A DNA stretch of 64,000 nucleotides from Siphonodentalium dalli. Taxonomy: Eukaryota > Mollusca > Scaphopoda > Gadilida > Siphonodentaliidae. The stretch covers positions 62,851,094 to 62,915,093 of the forward strand of contig CP136065.1 in the NCBI GenBank assembly GCA_032622095.1, given 5' to 3'. A program made the translations under genes and the position numbers. The notes beneath the pieces are model-generated. The model was not told the origin of the DNA. It saw nothing but the letters and a program-made list of their open reading frames with translations, and ran no database searches. Each line of letters begins with the position of its first letter. Position 1 is the first letter of the stretch. Below are positions 22,967-37,900 of this stretch, piece after piece.

Positions 22967-23041
22967 CGTCATTTACGTCGTATGACGTTAATGGGAGCCA
23001 TATGAAGCATGTGGGGCATCCGAGTTTGTAAAAAATGACAA
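22967..23041 (+). repeat. Left member of a ~75-120 bp direct repeat
   Basis: Starts 'cgtcatttacgtcgtatgac' and includes 'ccatatgaagcatgtggggc'. It matches 27383-27455 in the same orientation; weaker similarity continues on the downstream side ('ctgtaattcca'). Confidence 0.75.
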
Positions 23042-23310
23042 AACAAGAGCACTGTAATTCCAGATAAAATAGACATTCAGCCAACTGTAGACCCCCTCCC
23101 AATGCGGAAATTGTGTGGTTATGGTAGTGTTATAGGGCAATGTATGCCCTTTAAAATTCTGGTTGTTTGCCATCTGGCAATTGTCGCCTTGTTGTGTATT
23201 TGCCCTTCAAAGTATTTAAACGGTATAGCTTGTTAATGTTTGAATTTGCCGTCTTTTGATGGTATTTAGCTTTCTGCATAGAATATTATTGACACCATAT
23301 CACATATACT

Positions 23311-25477
23311 CTAGTAGCTCATGGTGGTTTTGTATGCACTTGTATGCCCAGAGCAAAACTCTTCACGAATCCACTAATTGAAGGTACACGAACAATATTT
23401 GGTTGGTGACACATTTCCCATTGAGGGCGAAATGGGTCAAATGGCCACGCCCCTTTTTGCGCGAAGTACTACCACCCGCCGTGACTATATCTCCAGAACC
23501 GTTGGACATAGGGGGTCGTGTGACAACTCAAAATGTGTGGAATGGCTTTATGGGGAGTCAGTAATACATTTTCATATCCAAAAGTCAATGGTTTTTAAGA
23601 TAATTGCCAAAAACAAAAACAAATCCATTTTTAAGGGCCTGAACCCCAAAATTTTGGGGTTCAGCACTTTTATCTCAAAGCTGAGGCCCCAATTAGAATT
23701 GTATTGATCTATATCCATCGGTGCCACATATAGGTATACATTCTGTACCATTATCGGATGGGATTGACCTTCAAGGAGCTCTTGACCCTGAAAATCCACA
23801 TTATGGGGGGTCAGTAATACATTTTCATATCCAAAAGTCAATGTTTTTAAAGATAATTGCCAAAAACCGATTTCAGCATGTTACGCACGACACAAGTATA
23901 CAATACCACAAAGGCCACAGCATATGTATGACACTTTTTAAAGAACCATCCGCATTCTCTGATCGACTTAAGAGCACAATTGACCACACACAATGGGATT
24001 AGCTGGAAATTACTGCTGATGATGTGTTGACCTCGACACACAACTGAGCTCTTCCCGACTGAACATGCCTTGGAAACTGGTGTGTTTTACCAAAAATCAG
24101 GTAACAATTGTGTTCTAATCAACAGAAATGTACAGATTGAACAAAATAGGTTTTCAAAATTTGTTATCAACATTTAACAGCTGATCTGATTTAAGTGACC
24201 AAGCTATGAAAAATGCTAAACACTTTTACTAAATGCAATGACCAGCTGTTTGCTTCATGCAGCAGCCATGTTGCGATCTTAAACTGGGTATAGTAAAAAC
24301 ATGTTGTAATCAGATGAGAGATGACCATATATACCAGTATATATTTAAGAAGTAATCAATTCTTCCAAAAGGACACCCCATCTCACAAAAAGTTTCAGGA
24401 AATGATGGAATCATCACTATTCAATCAATAGTAGCATGAGCCTTTGTCAGTCCCAAATTAGTTGCAGCACTTGCAGGTTGGAGAAGATGAGTGTCTATAA
24501 TTTCACTAACATAATTCTTCATAATACCTAATAGTCCTCATAATTTACCATTTTAAAGATCTTTTCATTTTCAATACCATCCCAGGTTAAGTGGTCCTGC
24601 TAATTTTATATTATGCTGATGGGTACTGCTGGATTGCTATGATGTTCGTAGGTAAAAGCGATTCTGTTAAGAAATAGTACCATCATTTTACCTAAAGTTG
24701 GTTATTTTTGCATTGTTTGGCTAATCCGAGCAATTTGTGCAAAAGTCAATGTCTGTATGAAACATTCAAGAACATATAACTTCAAAATATTTAATGTGTA
24801 CGCTGATGTTTGGTAAACAACAGGAATAGTCATCTCAATTATGGCCAGTTTGTAAAAACCAGCATCCATTATTAAAATATTTCACAATATATATGTTTTT
24901 AATGTTTTCTACACAGAGTGGCTTATCCTCGATTTGTTCAGATCGCTTTGCTCTACCTGACTATCATACCAAATTTATTAGCATCACCACTAAACTTGGG
25001 ATGAATACTGCGAAATGAATATATTGTGATATATAGGGCAGTGGAAAAATAATGGTTGAGTCTTTTCTAAATATAATTCTAGTAAAACCTACACAATACC
25101 GTCTTGGTCTGATAAGACTCAGAGTCATGTTTATTTAGGAGTATAGACATGAAGTCCACCAGTCTCATGAACATTAAATGGGCTCTGCACTAGTAACATC
25201 TGGTCTCCTGGGACCCATTAATATTGACAAATGCAACACAAATGAAAAATACATAGTAACTTTCCTCAAACATAGATTATAACCTGACAATCATTGTGTT
25301 AGAATCAGTGTACATATGCATATGTAGGCATGGCCAAAGCATGTTTTTGAAATACTGCAGAGTGCAGACCTTAAATTTCACTAGAATATACACGTAGTTA
25401 CTGCATGTACATCACGCACATAAGGCGACTGACACACATACACGTACATGCAGGGTTCACAATATTTGACATGTAAA

Positions 25478-25514
<37 letters not shown>

Positions 25515-27311
25515 CTGTGCCTATAACATCAAACCAAACGGTTTACAGTACTTTTACTGACATTTTTGGAGTGGCACTTATACATACATAAAAAATAAAA
25601 GTCAATTTAAAGGGACGAAATGAAAAGTAAATTTGTGCAACTATAATGGAGATCTATATTGCATTACAACATCCAGAAATCTACAAAATCTACAACATCC
25701 ACAAAATCTACAAAAACATCTGACTATCATAGTCATTGGTAATGTGATCATTTTTCCTTGATAAGTTGAAACATGAGGGAGGAATGCATAGCATGGCTAC
25801 CTGCATATTGTAGATTTGTATGTATTTATATCTGCATATCAACTGATGCTTGTATTTTTCTTCTAACTCACTCTGAGCTCACAACGCAACAGGATTGCAT
25901 TCGGAATTTCAAGCCCATAAAGCTAGACACTTTAGAATCAAGCTTGCCAAATAAATTTCCATGAACCTCACATATACTCACTCAGTTGAACACAAGGAAC
26001 GATTGTCAAGTTGGAAAATATTCTGTGTGTATGGAAGCCCTATATTTTTAATGTGTGGATTTATTATAACTGGACTAAAATAATCGGAATGATTATTTTA
26101 GTCTTTATTACTGGATATCACACCAATAATCAATATACATGTATTTGTTAGTTTTGAACAGGACGATATATTTTAATATTACTGCAACTGCATCTTTCTT
26201 ATGACTTATTTTCTAACAAACTCCCAAATTTGAACCAGAAACAATTTAGGGCAAATATACATCAGGATATAAATATAGGCAATCATGCCAGGCTAGCCAT
26301 TATTTGTTCTAAAATAATGTACGTTTTAGGGAAATTGTAGAACCTTTATACAGAATGGTGATGCAGCCAATCAAAATTGATGTGGGACTGATAAAGACAC
26401 AACCTGCTCGACTACCGAATCATACTGATTGATCAAATTGTAGTAACTCAACATTTACTAAACCTACTTGTGGGCTGAGTATAATTCAATTCAACATTAG
26501 CATACCATAAAAACACCCTGTTCTCCTATAAGTTTAAAGAAAATAACACATTGAACTCATTTACAAGTATATTGCTAATGTGATATATGTAATTCCATTT
26601 ATAACCATTTTGGCAGCCATCTCATATCAAAAGCCATGAAATCTAGATAACAAAAGATGAACTACATTCAAATTATATCACCAGGTAACCTTTTTGTGGG
26701 AGTTTTAGGTTACTGATCAAATACCCTATAATTGATGATTTCCTCAACATCTTTGTTATTGGGAAAATGTCTGTTTTTCATTCTACGACCAATATATTCC
26801 ATCCAAAAACTTTATTTTCAGGGTCAAGAGCTCCTTGAAGGTCAATCCCATCCGATAATGGTATAGAAAATATCAGAAATGATACCTGTATATGGCACCG
26901 ATGGATATAGGTCAATAAAATTATAATTGGGGGCTCAACTTTGAGATAAAAGTGCTGAATCCCAAAATTGTGGTTCAGGCCCTTAAATTTTTTATTTTGT
27001 TTGGTTTTTGTCAATTATCTTAAAAACCATTGACTTTGGGATATGAACGTGTATTACTGACCCCCCATAATGTGGCCATTCCGCACATTTTGAGTGGTCA
27101 CACGACCCCCTATGTCCAACGGTTCTGGATATATAGTCACGGCGGGTGGTAGTACTTCGCGCAAAAAGGGGCGTGGCATTTGACCCATTTCGCCCTCAAT
27201 GGGAAATGTGTCACCAACCAAATATTGTTCGTGTACCTTCAATTAGTGGATTCGTGAAGAGTTTTGCTCTGGACATACAAGTGCACACAAAACCACCATG
27301 AGCTACTAGAG
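23311..27311. mobile_element. ~4-kb element with long terminal inverted repeats
   Basis: The left arm (23311 to about 23800) begins 'ctctagtagctcatggtggt'; the right arm (about 26812-27311) ends with its complement 'accaccatgagctactagag'. The arms stay collinear for about 500 bp, sharing blocks such as 'gggcgaaatgggtcaaatg' and 'ccttcaaggagctcttgacc'. The 3-kb interior is AT-rich with no transposase frame, so the element is non-autonomous or foldback-like. Arm divergence by eye suggests an old insertion. Superfamily not assigned. Confidence 0.7.
25480..25511. repeat. (TA)n microsatellite
   Basis: Uninterrupted TA dinucleotides inside the 4-kb inverted-repeat element. Confidence 0.95.
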
Positions 27312-27382
27312 TAAAATTTAATTTTCTCACTTCTGATGTAATTGTTTTATTTTACAATTCCGGTTTAATGTTTAAGACCCAC

Positions 27383-27455
27383 GTCATTTACGTCATGTGA
27401 CGTTAACTGGACCCATATGAAACATTTGAGGCATCCGGATTTATAAATATGACAC
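27383..27455 (+). repeat. Right member of the direct repeat
   Basis: 'cgtcatttacgtcatgtgac' and 'cccatatgaaacatttgagg' parallel 22967-23041. The pair brackets the 4-kb inverted-repeat element at unequal distances (about 270 bp on the left, about 70 bp on the right). Confidence 0.75.
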
Positions 27456-27773
27456 ACTAATGTTACAGTGATGTAATTCCATGCAAATACTGAAATACTG
27501 ACGTTCTGACCTCAAAATGTTCACATTCGTCTTTCCGCACAAAAGAGATCAAATGCAAATAAGTTTTGCCATATCGGGAAATTCTTTAATGTTCTATGTC
27601 AAAAATAGGCATTCTTGTTTTCTTCCAATGCGATGAATTAGATTAATTTAATTAGTTTTGTCCCCAGACATATATACATACATATATACAAATAAGTTCA
27701 TAGCACATTGGTGTGTATAGTCGAATCCGACTAGAAAAAACCAACGTCGTCCCACAATCAGTTTTTTTTATGG

Positions 27774-27990
27774 TTAATCCCTTTCATTAAAGGAACAGCG
27801 CTGATGTAGCATTAAAAGCATGTGATCACGCATCATCTTATACATGCGATATAAGAGAATGCACTGGCTTATAAGGTCAATGTAAATAGTGTTAGGCCAA
27901 TGTATTCTCTTATTTATGCACATATAACAGAATGCATTGGCACAGGGTTTTCGCAAAATTTCAGGAAATTTCAGGAATTCCAGCAGAAAA
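27774..27990 (+). mobile_element. Degenerate MITE with hairpin arms
   Basis: Starts at TTAA 27774 with 'tccctttcattaaaggaaca', then 'gcgctgatg'. It contains shortened hairpin arms ('gcgatataagagaatgcact', 'gccaatgtattctcttattt', 'agaatgcattggcacagg') and 'ggttttcgcaaaatttcagg', which matches 59251-59270. Same family as 22569 and 59121. Right boundary uncertain. Confidence 0.6.
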
Positions 27991-28149
27991 TTCTACTATC
28001 CGGACTGTAACGTCAAAATAACGTCACTGTTAAACTTTCGTGGTCACTTCGCTATAAGCTTGTCAATTTTATACGGCTTGTATCTGTTATATATCATAAC
28101 AGGTAGCCATTCGATGTCTCTTTCATCAGTACATCGTGATTATAACCAA

Positions 28150-29365
28150 CTCTTGTAAAGTCAGGTTTACAATGATATACTCTGGTAAAAGCCATAAAAA
28201 ACCCATGTAAAATAACACACCCTTGTAGATTCCAAGTAAAGGTATGGTAAGGTCAGGTTTACAATGATACATTCTGGTAAAATAAAAAAAAAATAAAAAG
28301 CAAAAGCCGTGCAAAATCTACGTACCCTTGTAAGTTCAAAGTAAATCATCGTAAGCAATGATATACTCTGGTATAAGCAATGTGAAAGGGACATTCACTC
28401 GTAAGTTCCCAGTAAATCATGATAAAGTCAGGTTAACAATGATAAACTCTGGTAAAAAGCCATGTACACCCATGTAAAAGGCACACCCTTGTAAATTCCA
28501 TGCAAGTAAATACATGGTGTACCCCACTTTACTCTCGTCAAATGCTGGTGAGACAGGACATACATTGATAAGACCCATGTAAATCACAACATGCTGTAAC
28601 AAATCACTTCTTCTGGAAAAACGCTCTTTTAACGACGCTCTTTTAATGTTTGTATTTTGTTTTCATTTCTGAAAACATCCGTTATTTAGTCAATATAGAT
28701 TTATTCGAAAAAAGGCTCTCTTTTAAAAACGCTTTACTTTAAAAGTTGTTAGTTACTTCAACCATGATGCTTTGTATGTGTGTTGGTTCCTGACAAAGAT
28801 GGATTTGGTGAATAATTTAGTTCTATATTGTCTTGTATTAATGTTATGTGACAGCTAATAACACATATCCATTGATTTCGAATGAGGTGAGGTAATGTCT
28901 ACAATAATATTCAAGTGATACAATGGGAATGATAATATTTATCTATGAGTCCTACATGTATTTCTATACTAAAGTCTGGTATGTTGTTCTTGTAGCAGTT
29001 CAGACTTACACTACCGATCCTACAAATGGTATTTCAACCAGGGGCAAGAATTTAGCTGGGTTGGGTTTTTGTATATTTACGTCCAAAACAGAAACAACTC
29101 TGCAAGGTGGAGTACAATTAATCTCAAAATGTCTGTACATAGGCTCCCACGTTGGGTAATGTTTTATATGTAATGGTAGTACAGCAGGATTTACCAGAGT
29201 TTAATGTAAGTGGGGTACATCGTACCTTTACTGGAAATAAACAAATGTATGTCCATTTCACATGGACTCTACATGGCTTTTACCAAAGAATATCATTGTC
29301 TATCTGAATTTACCATATTTACCAGAGTAGAGGCATGTAAACATTGTCGTACCTGACTTTACCGG
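28150..29365. repeat. Inverted block of short tandem repeats (tttaccagagt family)
   Basis: The left side (28150-28610) has four or five units of about 80-100 bp marked by 'acaatgatatactctggtaa', 'acccatgtaaaa' and 'cacacccttgtaa'. The right side (about 29190-29365) has the complementary set ('tttaccagagt', 'aagaatatcattgt', 'tcgtacctgactttac'). About 0.6 kb lies between. Further isolated 'taccagagt' and 'ctctggtagaatta' motifs continue to about 29940. This looks like a foldback-type element; no coding sequence. Confidence 0.55.
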
Positions 29366-30214
29366 AGAAATATTACACGGATGTGATCGATAACTATAGT
29401 TCACAATAGCACATATCTCAGCTGAGGTGTCTTATGTGAGAATGAAATCATATTTTGTTCGTTAATCAATGGAAAACAATTGTACCGGTTGTCGTACTCA
29501 AAAGCAACAGAATGGGACAAAAATATTCTTATAAATAAGTAGGCTAAATCCAGAAGAGTTTAACACATTATGTAATCACATGAGTGTTTCATATAGCCTC
29601 CAATTTATTATCTCAAATGTTGAAGCTTACGAACACGCACTTCGGTACTACCGTGGAAACTTTACACTAGTATCGAGGTAAACTACCCTGGCAGAATTAC
29701 TCTGGTAGAATTACTCTAGTAGAATCCCGCATGCATACTTACATCCCGGTAAAATACCTTGGTGAAATACATGGGTGGATACATATTACCAGAGCAAAAA
29801 TACGTGGGTGGGTCTACATGTGTGCGTATAATATGGTGACCATTCACTAGACGAATGTTGCCAGAGTATAATTACCTGGTTCCAGTCAAACTGGTAGAAT
29901 ATCACAGAATACAGAGTGTTTACCAGAGTGTTTTATAATGGCGAGGCAACATGAGTTGTTGGGTTGTTCCCCCCAACATTGGTAAGTTGGCAATTCTATG
30001 CCTGACACAACACTAGTTGGAAACTTTGCACCACATATACCTTACTCCTATTTAAATTCGCGCGATCGGAATTTTCGCTCAGGTTCAATTCGCACAGTTT
30101 TAACACAGGGTTGTGAATATGGAGACGTGCTTTTGTGCACCATCATCCTGGAATACAATGATTGTTTTGCTTTACGTGTACATATGCACAATAGTATTGA
30201 GATTGGCTGCTCGC

Positions 30215-30215
<1 letters not shown>

Positions 30216-30272
<57 letters not shown>
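30216..30272. repeat. (TA)n microsatellite at left edge of the giant foldback
   Basis: About 28 TA dinucleotides immediately abutting 'gagatagacaactctgtgtg'. A matching TA tract abuts the other end of the structure at 53169. Confidence 0.95.
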
Positions 30273-30276
<4 letters not shown>

Positions 30277-31960
30277 TAGACAACTCTGTGTGGCGCGGCG
30301 CGGCGCGGCTACTGCGTGCAAGCGCGGCTAGAGTTACCGTTCTTGGCTCCGTGGTAAGTAATGACTGGTCTAATTCTCGAGGCATGATCAACTGCGAGGA
30401 TATATCATTCCTTGCTTGTACTTTCTTGGTGTTATTGACTCCGACGTCATATATGTTATTTTACATGGGGGCGCTATTTTGCAGGTCCCGTTGCACTCGG
30501 ATGTCTTAAAAGGGCACTAAGATTATGATATATATATATTGATTAGAGGCGCCCAAACGGCTGGACCATCAGAGCTGAAAATTTGTAAATGTCGTAATTT
30601 TACTCAGGTAACCTTGTTATATAAGTCCCGTTGATATAGGATGTCTTAAAAGGGCAACAGTAATTAATTTAACTGAATAATTAATTATATACCTAAAATT
30701 TTTGCAATCTGGAAGGTGAAAATTGACACACTGGGATAAATTATCCCGTTGGGTAATATGGGGTTGTTTCCGTTGATCTCATACTCCTTAAAGGGGCAAC
30801 TATGAACAATAAATAGCGTTCATTATACGATTAGACGATATGTAGAAACGTTAGTACAGATTAGTCACTTGACAAGGGTAATGTTATGGAATAGGCACAT
30901 TTGACCTCATATGACTTAAAGGGGTATTAATCAATTGCACGATATGCAGAGAGCGTTTATTATTCAGCCCAGAAAATATGCAAGCAATGTGGTACACAAA
31001 AGAAAAAATTACGCGGTGAATTTCACGACAGGGTGGTGTTGACACCAAATGACCTGAAGAGGCACTAACTTTTAGCAATAAAGAGCGTTTGTTATCAATA
31101 TATTATCCCAATGTGCATTGTGTGCATTTACCGGACCACACTGGGTCCTGAAATTTGGAATGCTCATCGACAGATACCAAATCTACAATAACCACTGCCA
31201 TATTCAGGGTCACCACGGGTCACGGATACCTAGTTTCACGCAATAGGAAAATCTGACCCCACATTATGAACCCTTGCGAACTTTCATCTCAACTATGGTA
31301 GCTGAAATTTGGCAACGTCATCGGCATGTAACGATCCTACAATAATCACGAGCTACGCAGTTCGAACTCCCTATATTCTGGGTCATCACGGGTCGCGGAT
31401 ACATAGTTTTACCCAATATGACACCATGACCCCACATTTAGAGCCCGTGGGCACTTTCCACTGCACTAAGGGCACTGAAATTTCGCACACTCATTAAGAT
31501 TTACCCACTCTACAATAATCACGAGCCACGGAGTTCGAACTCATACATTATGGGTCATCACGAGTCACGGAAACCTCGTTTAACCCAATATGACACCACG
31601 ACCCCACCTTAAGAGCCCGTGCGCACTTTCCACTGCACTCTTGGTACTGAAATTTCGCACACTCATTAAGATGTACCCACTCTACAATAATCACGAGCCA
31701 CGCAGCTCGAATTCCTATATTCTGGGTCATCACTGAACTTTCGCACACTAATTAAGATGTACCCACTCTACAATAATTGCAAGCCACGCAGTTCGAATTC
31801 CTAAATTCTTGGTCATCACGAGTCACGGAAATCTCGTTTAACCCAATATGACACCATGACCCCACATCAAGAGCCCATGCGCACTTTCCACTGCACTATG
31901 GGTACTGAAATTTCGCAAACTCATTAAAATGTACCCATTCTACAATAATCACGAGCCACG
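30273..31960 (+). repeat. Left inverted end (1.69 kb) of the giant foldback
   Basis: Modules ending in 'gtcttaaaagggca' or 'cttaaaggggca' occur near 30506, 30643, 30788 and 30910. From about 31150 to 31960 there are four or so ~200-bp units with 'tgacaccacgaccccac' and 'gagcccgtgcgcactttcca'. The satellite begins at 'cacaagttcgggatgaccca' (31961). A few substitutions separate it from the right end, for example near 30365 versus 53075. Confidence 0.9.
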
Positions 31961-34900
31961 CACAAGTTCGGGATGACCCATATAACCAATATTTCGAACT
32001 GCGTGTGGTCCTTTTCTTTCACAACGGTAAATGTAGTCCAACTTCGATCCATATATTTGTCAATTAAGGGCGAATCCGCACTGTGAAATTTGCCCAAATG
32101 ACTATAACAGTAATATTTCGACCTATCACCATATTCACAAGTTCGGGATGACCCATACAACCAATATTTCGAACTGCGTGTGGTCCTTTTATTACACAAC
32201 GGTGAATGTACTCCAACTTCGATCCATATATTTGTCAATTAAGGGCGTATCCGCACTGTGAAATTTGCCCAAATGACTATAACAGTAATATTTCGACCTA
32301 TCACCATATTCACAAGTTCGGGATGACCCATACAACCAATATTTCGAACTGCGTGTGGTCCTTTTATTACACAACGGTGAATGTAGTCCAACTTCGATCC
32401 ATATATTTGTCAATTAAGGGCACTGTGAAATTTGCCCAAATGACTATAACAGTAATATTTCGACCTATCACCATATTCACAAGTTCGGGATGACCCATAC
32501 AACCAATATTTCGAACTGCGTGTGGTCCTTTTATTACACAACAGTGAATGTAGTCCAACTTCGATCCATATATTTGTCAATTAAGGGCGTATCCGCACTG
32601 TGAAATTTGCCCAAATGACTATAACAGTAATACTTCGACCTATCACCATATTCACAAGTTCGGGATGACCCATATAACCAATATTTCGAACTGCGTGTGG
32701 TCCTTTTATTACACAACGGTGAATGTAGTCCAACTTCGATCTATATATTTGTCAATTAAGGGCGTATCCGCACTGTGAAATTTGCCCAAATGACTATAAC
32801 AGTAATATTTCGACATATCACGATATTCACAAGTTCGGGATGACCATACCACCACTATTTCGAACTGCGTGTGGTACTTTTATTACACCACTGTCAATGT
32901 AGTCCATCTTCAACCCATGAATTTGTCAATCAAGGGCGTATCCGCACTGTAGAGTTGGTTCAAATGACTATAACTATAATATTTTGACCTATCACGATAT
33001 TCACAAGTTCGGGATGACCAATATAACCAATATTTCGAACTGCGTGTGGTCCTTTTATTACACAACGGTGAAAGTAGTCCAACTTCGATCTATATATGTG
33101 TCAATTAAGGGCGTATCCGCACTGTGAAATTGGCCCAAATGACTATAACAGTAATATTTTGACATATCACGATATTCACAAGTTCGGGATGACCATACAA
33201 CCACTATCTCGAACTGCGTGTGGTCCCTTTATTACACAACGGTGAATGTAGTCCAACTTCGATCTATATATTTGTCAATTAAGGGCGTATTCGCACTGTG
33301 AAATTTGCCCAAATGACTATAACCGTAATATTTCGACCTATCACGATATTCACAAGTTCGGGATGACCACACAACCACTATTTCGAACTGCGTGTAGTAC
33401 TTTTATTACACCACTGTCAATGTAGTCCAACTTCGATCCATATATTTGTCAATTAAGGGCGTATCCGCACTGTGAAATTTGCCCAAATGACTATAACGGT
33501 AATATTTCGACCTATCACCATATTCACAAGTTCGGGATGACCCATACAACCAATATTTCGAACTGCGTGTGGTCCTTTTATTACACAACGGTGAATGTAG
33601 TCCAACTTCGATCCATATATTTGTCAATTAAGGGCATATTCGCACTGTGAAATTTGCCCAAATGACTATAACAGTAATATTTCGACCTATCACCATATTC
33701 ACAATTTAGGGATGACCCATACAACCAATATTTCGAACTGCGTGTGGTCCTTTTATTACACAACAGTGAATGTAGTCCAACTTCGATCCATATATTTGTC
33801 AATTACGGGCGTATCCGCACTGTGAAATTTGCCCAAATGACTATAACAGTAATACTTCGACCTATCACCATATTCACAAGTTCGGGATGACCATACAACC
33901 ACTATTTCGAACTGCGTGTGGTACTTTTATTACACCACTGTCCATGTAGTCCATCTTCAACCCATGAATTTGTCAATCAAGGGCGTATCCGCACTGTAGA
34001 ATTGGTTCAAATGACTATAACTATAATATTTTGACCTATCACGATATTCACAAGTTCGGGATGACCAATATAACCAATATTTCGAACTGCGTGTGGTCCT
34101 TTTATTACACAACGGTGAATGTAGTCCAACTTCGATCTATATATTTGTCAATTAAGGGCGTATTCGCACTGTGAAATTTGCCCAAATGACTATAACCGTA
34201 ATATTTCGACCTATCACGATATTCACAAGTTCGGGATGACCACACAACCACTATTTCGAACTGCGTGTAGTACTTTTATTACACCACTGTCAATGTAGTC
34301 CAACTTCGATCCATATATTTGTCAATTAAGGGCGTATCCGCACTGTGAAATTTGCCCAAATGACTATAACGGTAATATTTCGACCTATCACCATATTCAC
34401 AAGTTCGGGATGACCCATACAACCAATATTTCGAACTTCGTGTGGTCCTTTTATTACATAATGGTGAATGTAGTCCAACTTCGATCCATATATTTGTCAA
34501 TTAAGGGCGTATTCGCACTGTGAAATTTGCCCAAATGACTATAACAGTAATATTTCGACCTATCACCATATTCACAAGTTCGGGATGACCCATACAACCA
34601 ATATTTCGAACTGCGTGTGGTCCTTTTATTACACAACAGTGAATGTAGTCCAACTTCGATCCATATATTTGTCAATTAAGGGCGTATCCGCACTGTGAAA
34701 TTTGCCAAAATGACTATAACAGTAATACTTCGACCTATCACCATATTCACAAGTTCGGGATGACCCATATAACCAATATTTCGAACTGCGTGTGGTCCTT
34801 TTATTACACAACGGTGAATGTAGTCCAACTTCGATCTATATATTTGTCAATTAAGGGCGTATCCGCACTGTGAAATTTGCCCAAATGACTATAACAGTAA

Positions 34901-37900
34901 TATTTCGACATATCACGATATTCACAAGTTCGGGATGACCATACCACCACTATTTCGAACTGCGTGTGGTACTTTTATTACACCACTGTCAATGTAGTCC
35001 ATCTTCAACCCATGAATTTGTCAATCAAGGGCGTATCCGCACTGTAGAATTGGTTCAAATGACTATAACTATAATATTTTGACCTATCACGATATTCACA
35101 AGTTCGGGATGACCAATATAACCAATATTTCGAACTGCGTGTGGTCCTTTTATTACACAACGGTGAATGTAGTCCAACTTCGATCCATATATTTGTCAAT
35201 TAAGGGCGTATTCGCACTGTGAAATTTGCCCAAATGACTATAACAGTAATATTTCGACCTATCACCATATTCACAAGTTCGGGATGACCCATAGAACCAA
35301 TATTTCGAATTGCGTGTGGTCCTTTTATTACACAACGGTGAATGTAGTCCAACTTCGATCCATATATTTGTCAATCAAGGGCGTATCCGCACTGTGAAAT
35401 TTGCCCAAATGACTATAACAGTAATATTTCGACCTATCACCATATTCACAAGTTCGGGATGACCCATATAACCAATATTTCGAACTGCGTGTGGTCCTTT
35501 TATTACACAACGGTGAATGTAGTCCAACTTCGATCTATTTAATTGTCAATTAAGGGCGTATCCGCACAGTGAAATTTGCCCAAAAAACTATAACAGTAAT
35601 ATTTCGACATATCACGATATTCACAAGTTCGGGATGACCATACAACCACTATTTCGAACTGCGTGTGGTACTTTTATTACACCACTGTCCATGTAGTCCA
35701 TCTTCAACCCATGAATTTGTCAATCAAGGGCGTATCCGCACTGTAGAATTGGTTCAAATGACTATAACTATAATATTTTGACCTATCACGATATTCACAA
35801 GTTCGGGATGACCAATATAACCAATATTTCGAACTGCGTGTGGTCCTTTTATTACACAACGGTGAATGTAGTCCAACTTCGATCCATATATTTGTCAATT
35901 AAGGGCGTATTCGCACTGTGAAATTTGCCCAAATGACTATAACAGTAATATTTCGACCTATCACCATATTCACAAGTTCGGGATGACCCATACAACCAAT
36001 ATTTCGAACTGCGTGTGGTCCTTTTATTACACAACGGTGAATGTAGTCCAACTTCGATCTATATATTTGTCAATTAAGGGCGTATCCGCATTATGAAATT
36101 TGCCCAAATGACTATAACAGTAATATTTCGACCTATCACCATATTCACAAGTTCGGGATGACCCATATAACCAATATTTCGAACTGCGTGTGGTCCTTTT
36201 ATTACACAACGGTGAATGTAGTCCAACTTCGATCCATATATTTGTCAATTAAGGGCGTATTCGCACTGTGAAATTTGCCCAAATGACTATAACGGTAATA
36301 TTTCGACATATCACGATATTCACAAGTTCGGGATGACCATACAACCACTATTTCGAACTGCGTGTGGTACTATTATTACACCACTGTCAATGTAGTCCAT
36401 CTTCAACCCATGAATTTGTCAATCAAGGGCGTATCCGCACTGTAGAATTGGTTCAAATGACTATAACTATAATATTTTGACCTATCACGATATTCACAAG
36501 TTCGGGATGACCAATATAACCAATATTTCGAACTGCGTGTGGTCCTTTTATTACACAACGGTGAATGTAGTCCAACTTCGATCTATATATTTGTCGATTA
36601 AGGGCGTATCCGCACTGTGAAATTAGCCCAAATGACTATAACAGTAATATTTTGACATATCACGATATTCACAAGTTCGGGATGACCATACAACCACTAT
36701 TTCGAACTGCGTGTGGTACTTTTATTACACCACTGTCAATGTAGTCCATCTTCAACCCATGAATTTGTCAATCAAGGGCGTATCCGCACTGTAGAATTGG
36801 CACAAATGACAATTATTATCATATTTCGAACTATCACGATATTCACAAGTTCGGGATGACCCATATAACAATATTTCGAACTGCGTGTGGTCCTTTTGTT
36901 ACACAACGGTGAATGTAGTCCAACTTCGATCTATATATGTGTCAATTAAGGGCGTATCCGCACTGTGAAATTAGCCCAAATGACTATAACATTAATATTT
37001 TGACATATCACGATATTCACAAGTTCGGGATGACCATACAACCACTATCTCGAACAGCGTGTGGTCCCTTTATTACACAACGGTGAATGTAGTCCAACTT
37101 CGATCCATATATTTGTCAATTAAGGGCGTATTCGCACTGTGAAATTTGCCCAAATGACTATAACAGAAATATTTCGACCTATCACGATATTCACAAGTTC
37201 GGGATGACCATACAACCACTATTTCGAACTGCGTGTGGTACTTTTATTACACCACTGTCAATGTAGTCCAACTTCGATCCATATATTTGTCAATTAAGGG
37301 CGTATCCGCACTGTGAAATTTGCCCAAATGACTATAACAGTAATATTTCGACCTATCACCATATTCACAAGTTCGGGATGACCCATACAACCAATATTTC
37401 GAACTGCGTGTGGTCCTTTTATTACACAACGGTGAATGTAGTCCAACTTCGATCCATATATTTGTCAATTAAGGGCATATTCGCACTGTGAAATTTGCCC
37501 AAATGACTATAACAGTAATATTTCGACCTATCACCATATTCACAATTTAGGGATGACCCATACAACCAATATTTCGAACTGCGTGTGGTCCTTTTATTAC
37601 ACAACAGTGAATGTAGTCCAACTTCGATCCATATATTTGTCAATTACGGGCGTATCCGCACTGTGAAATTTGCCCAAATGACTATAACAGTAATACTTCG
37701 ACCTATCACCATATTCACAAGTTCGGGATGACCCATATAACCAATATTTCGAACTGCGTGTAGTCCTTTTATTACACAACGGTGAATGTAGTCCAACTTC
37801 GATCTATATATTTGTCAATTAAGGGCGTATCCGCACTGTGAAATTTGCCCAAATGACTATAACAGTAATATTTCGACATATCACGATATTCACAAGTTCG

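Noticed and set aside
30143-30391. ORFs with alternating Tyr-Ile runs
   Set aside because: They are translations of the TA microsatellite.
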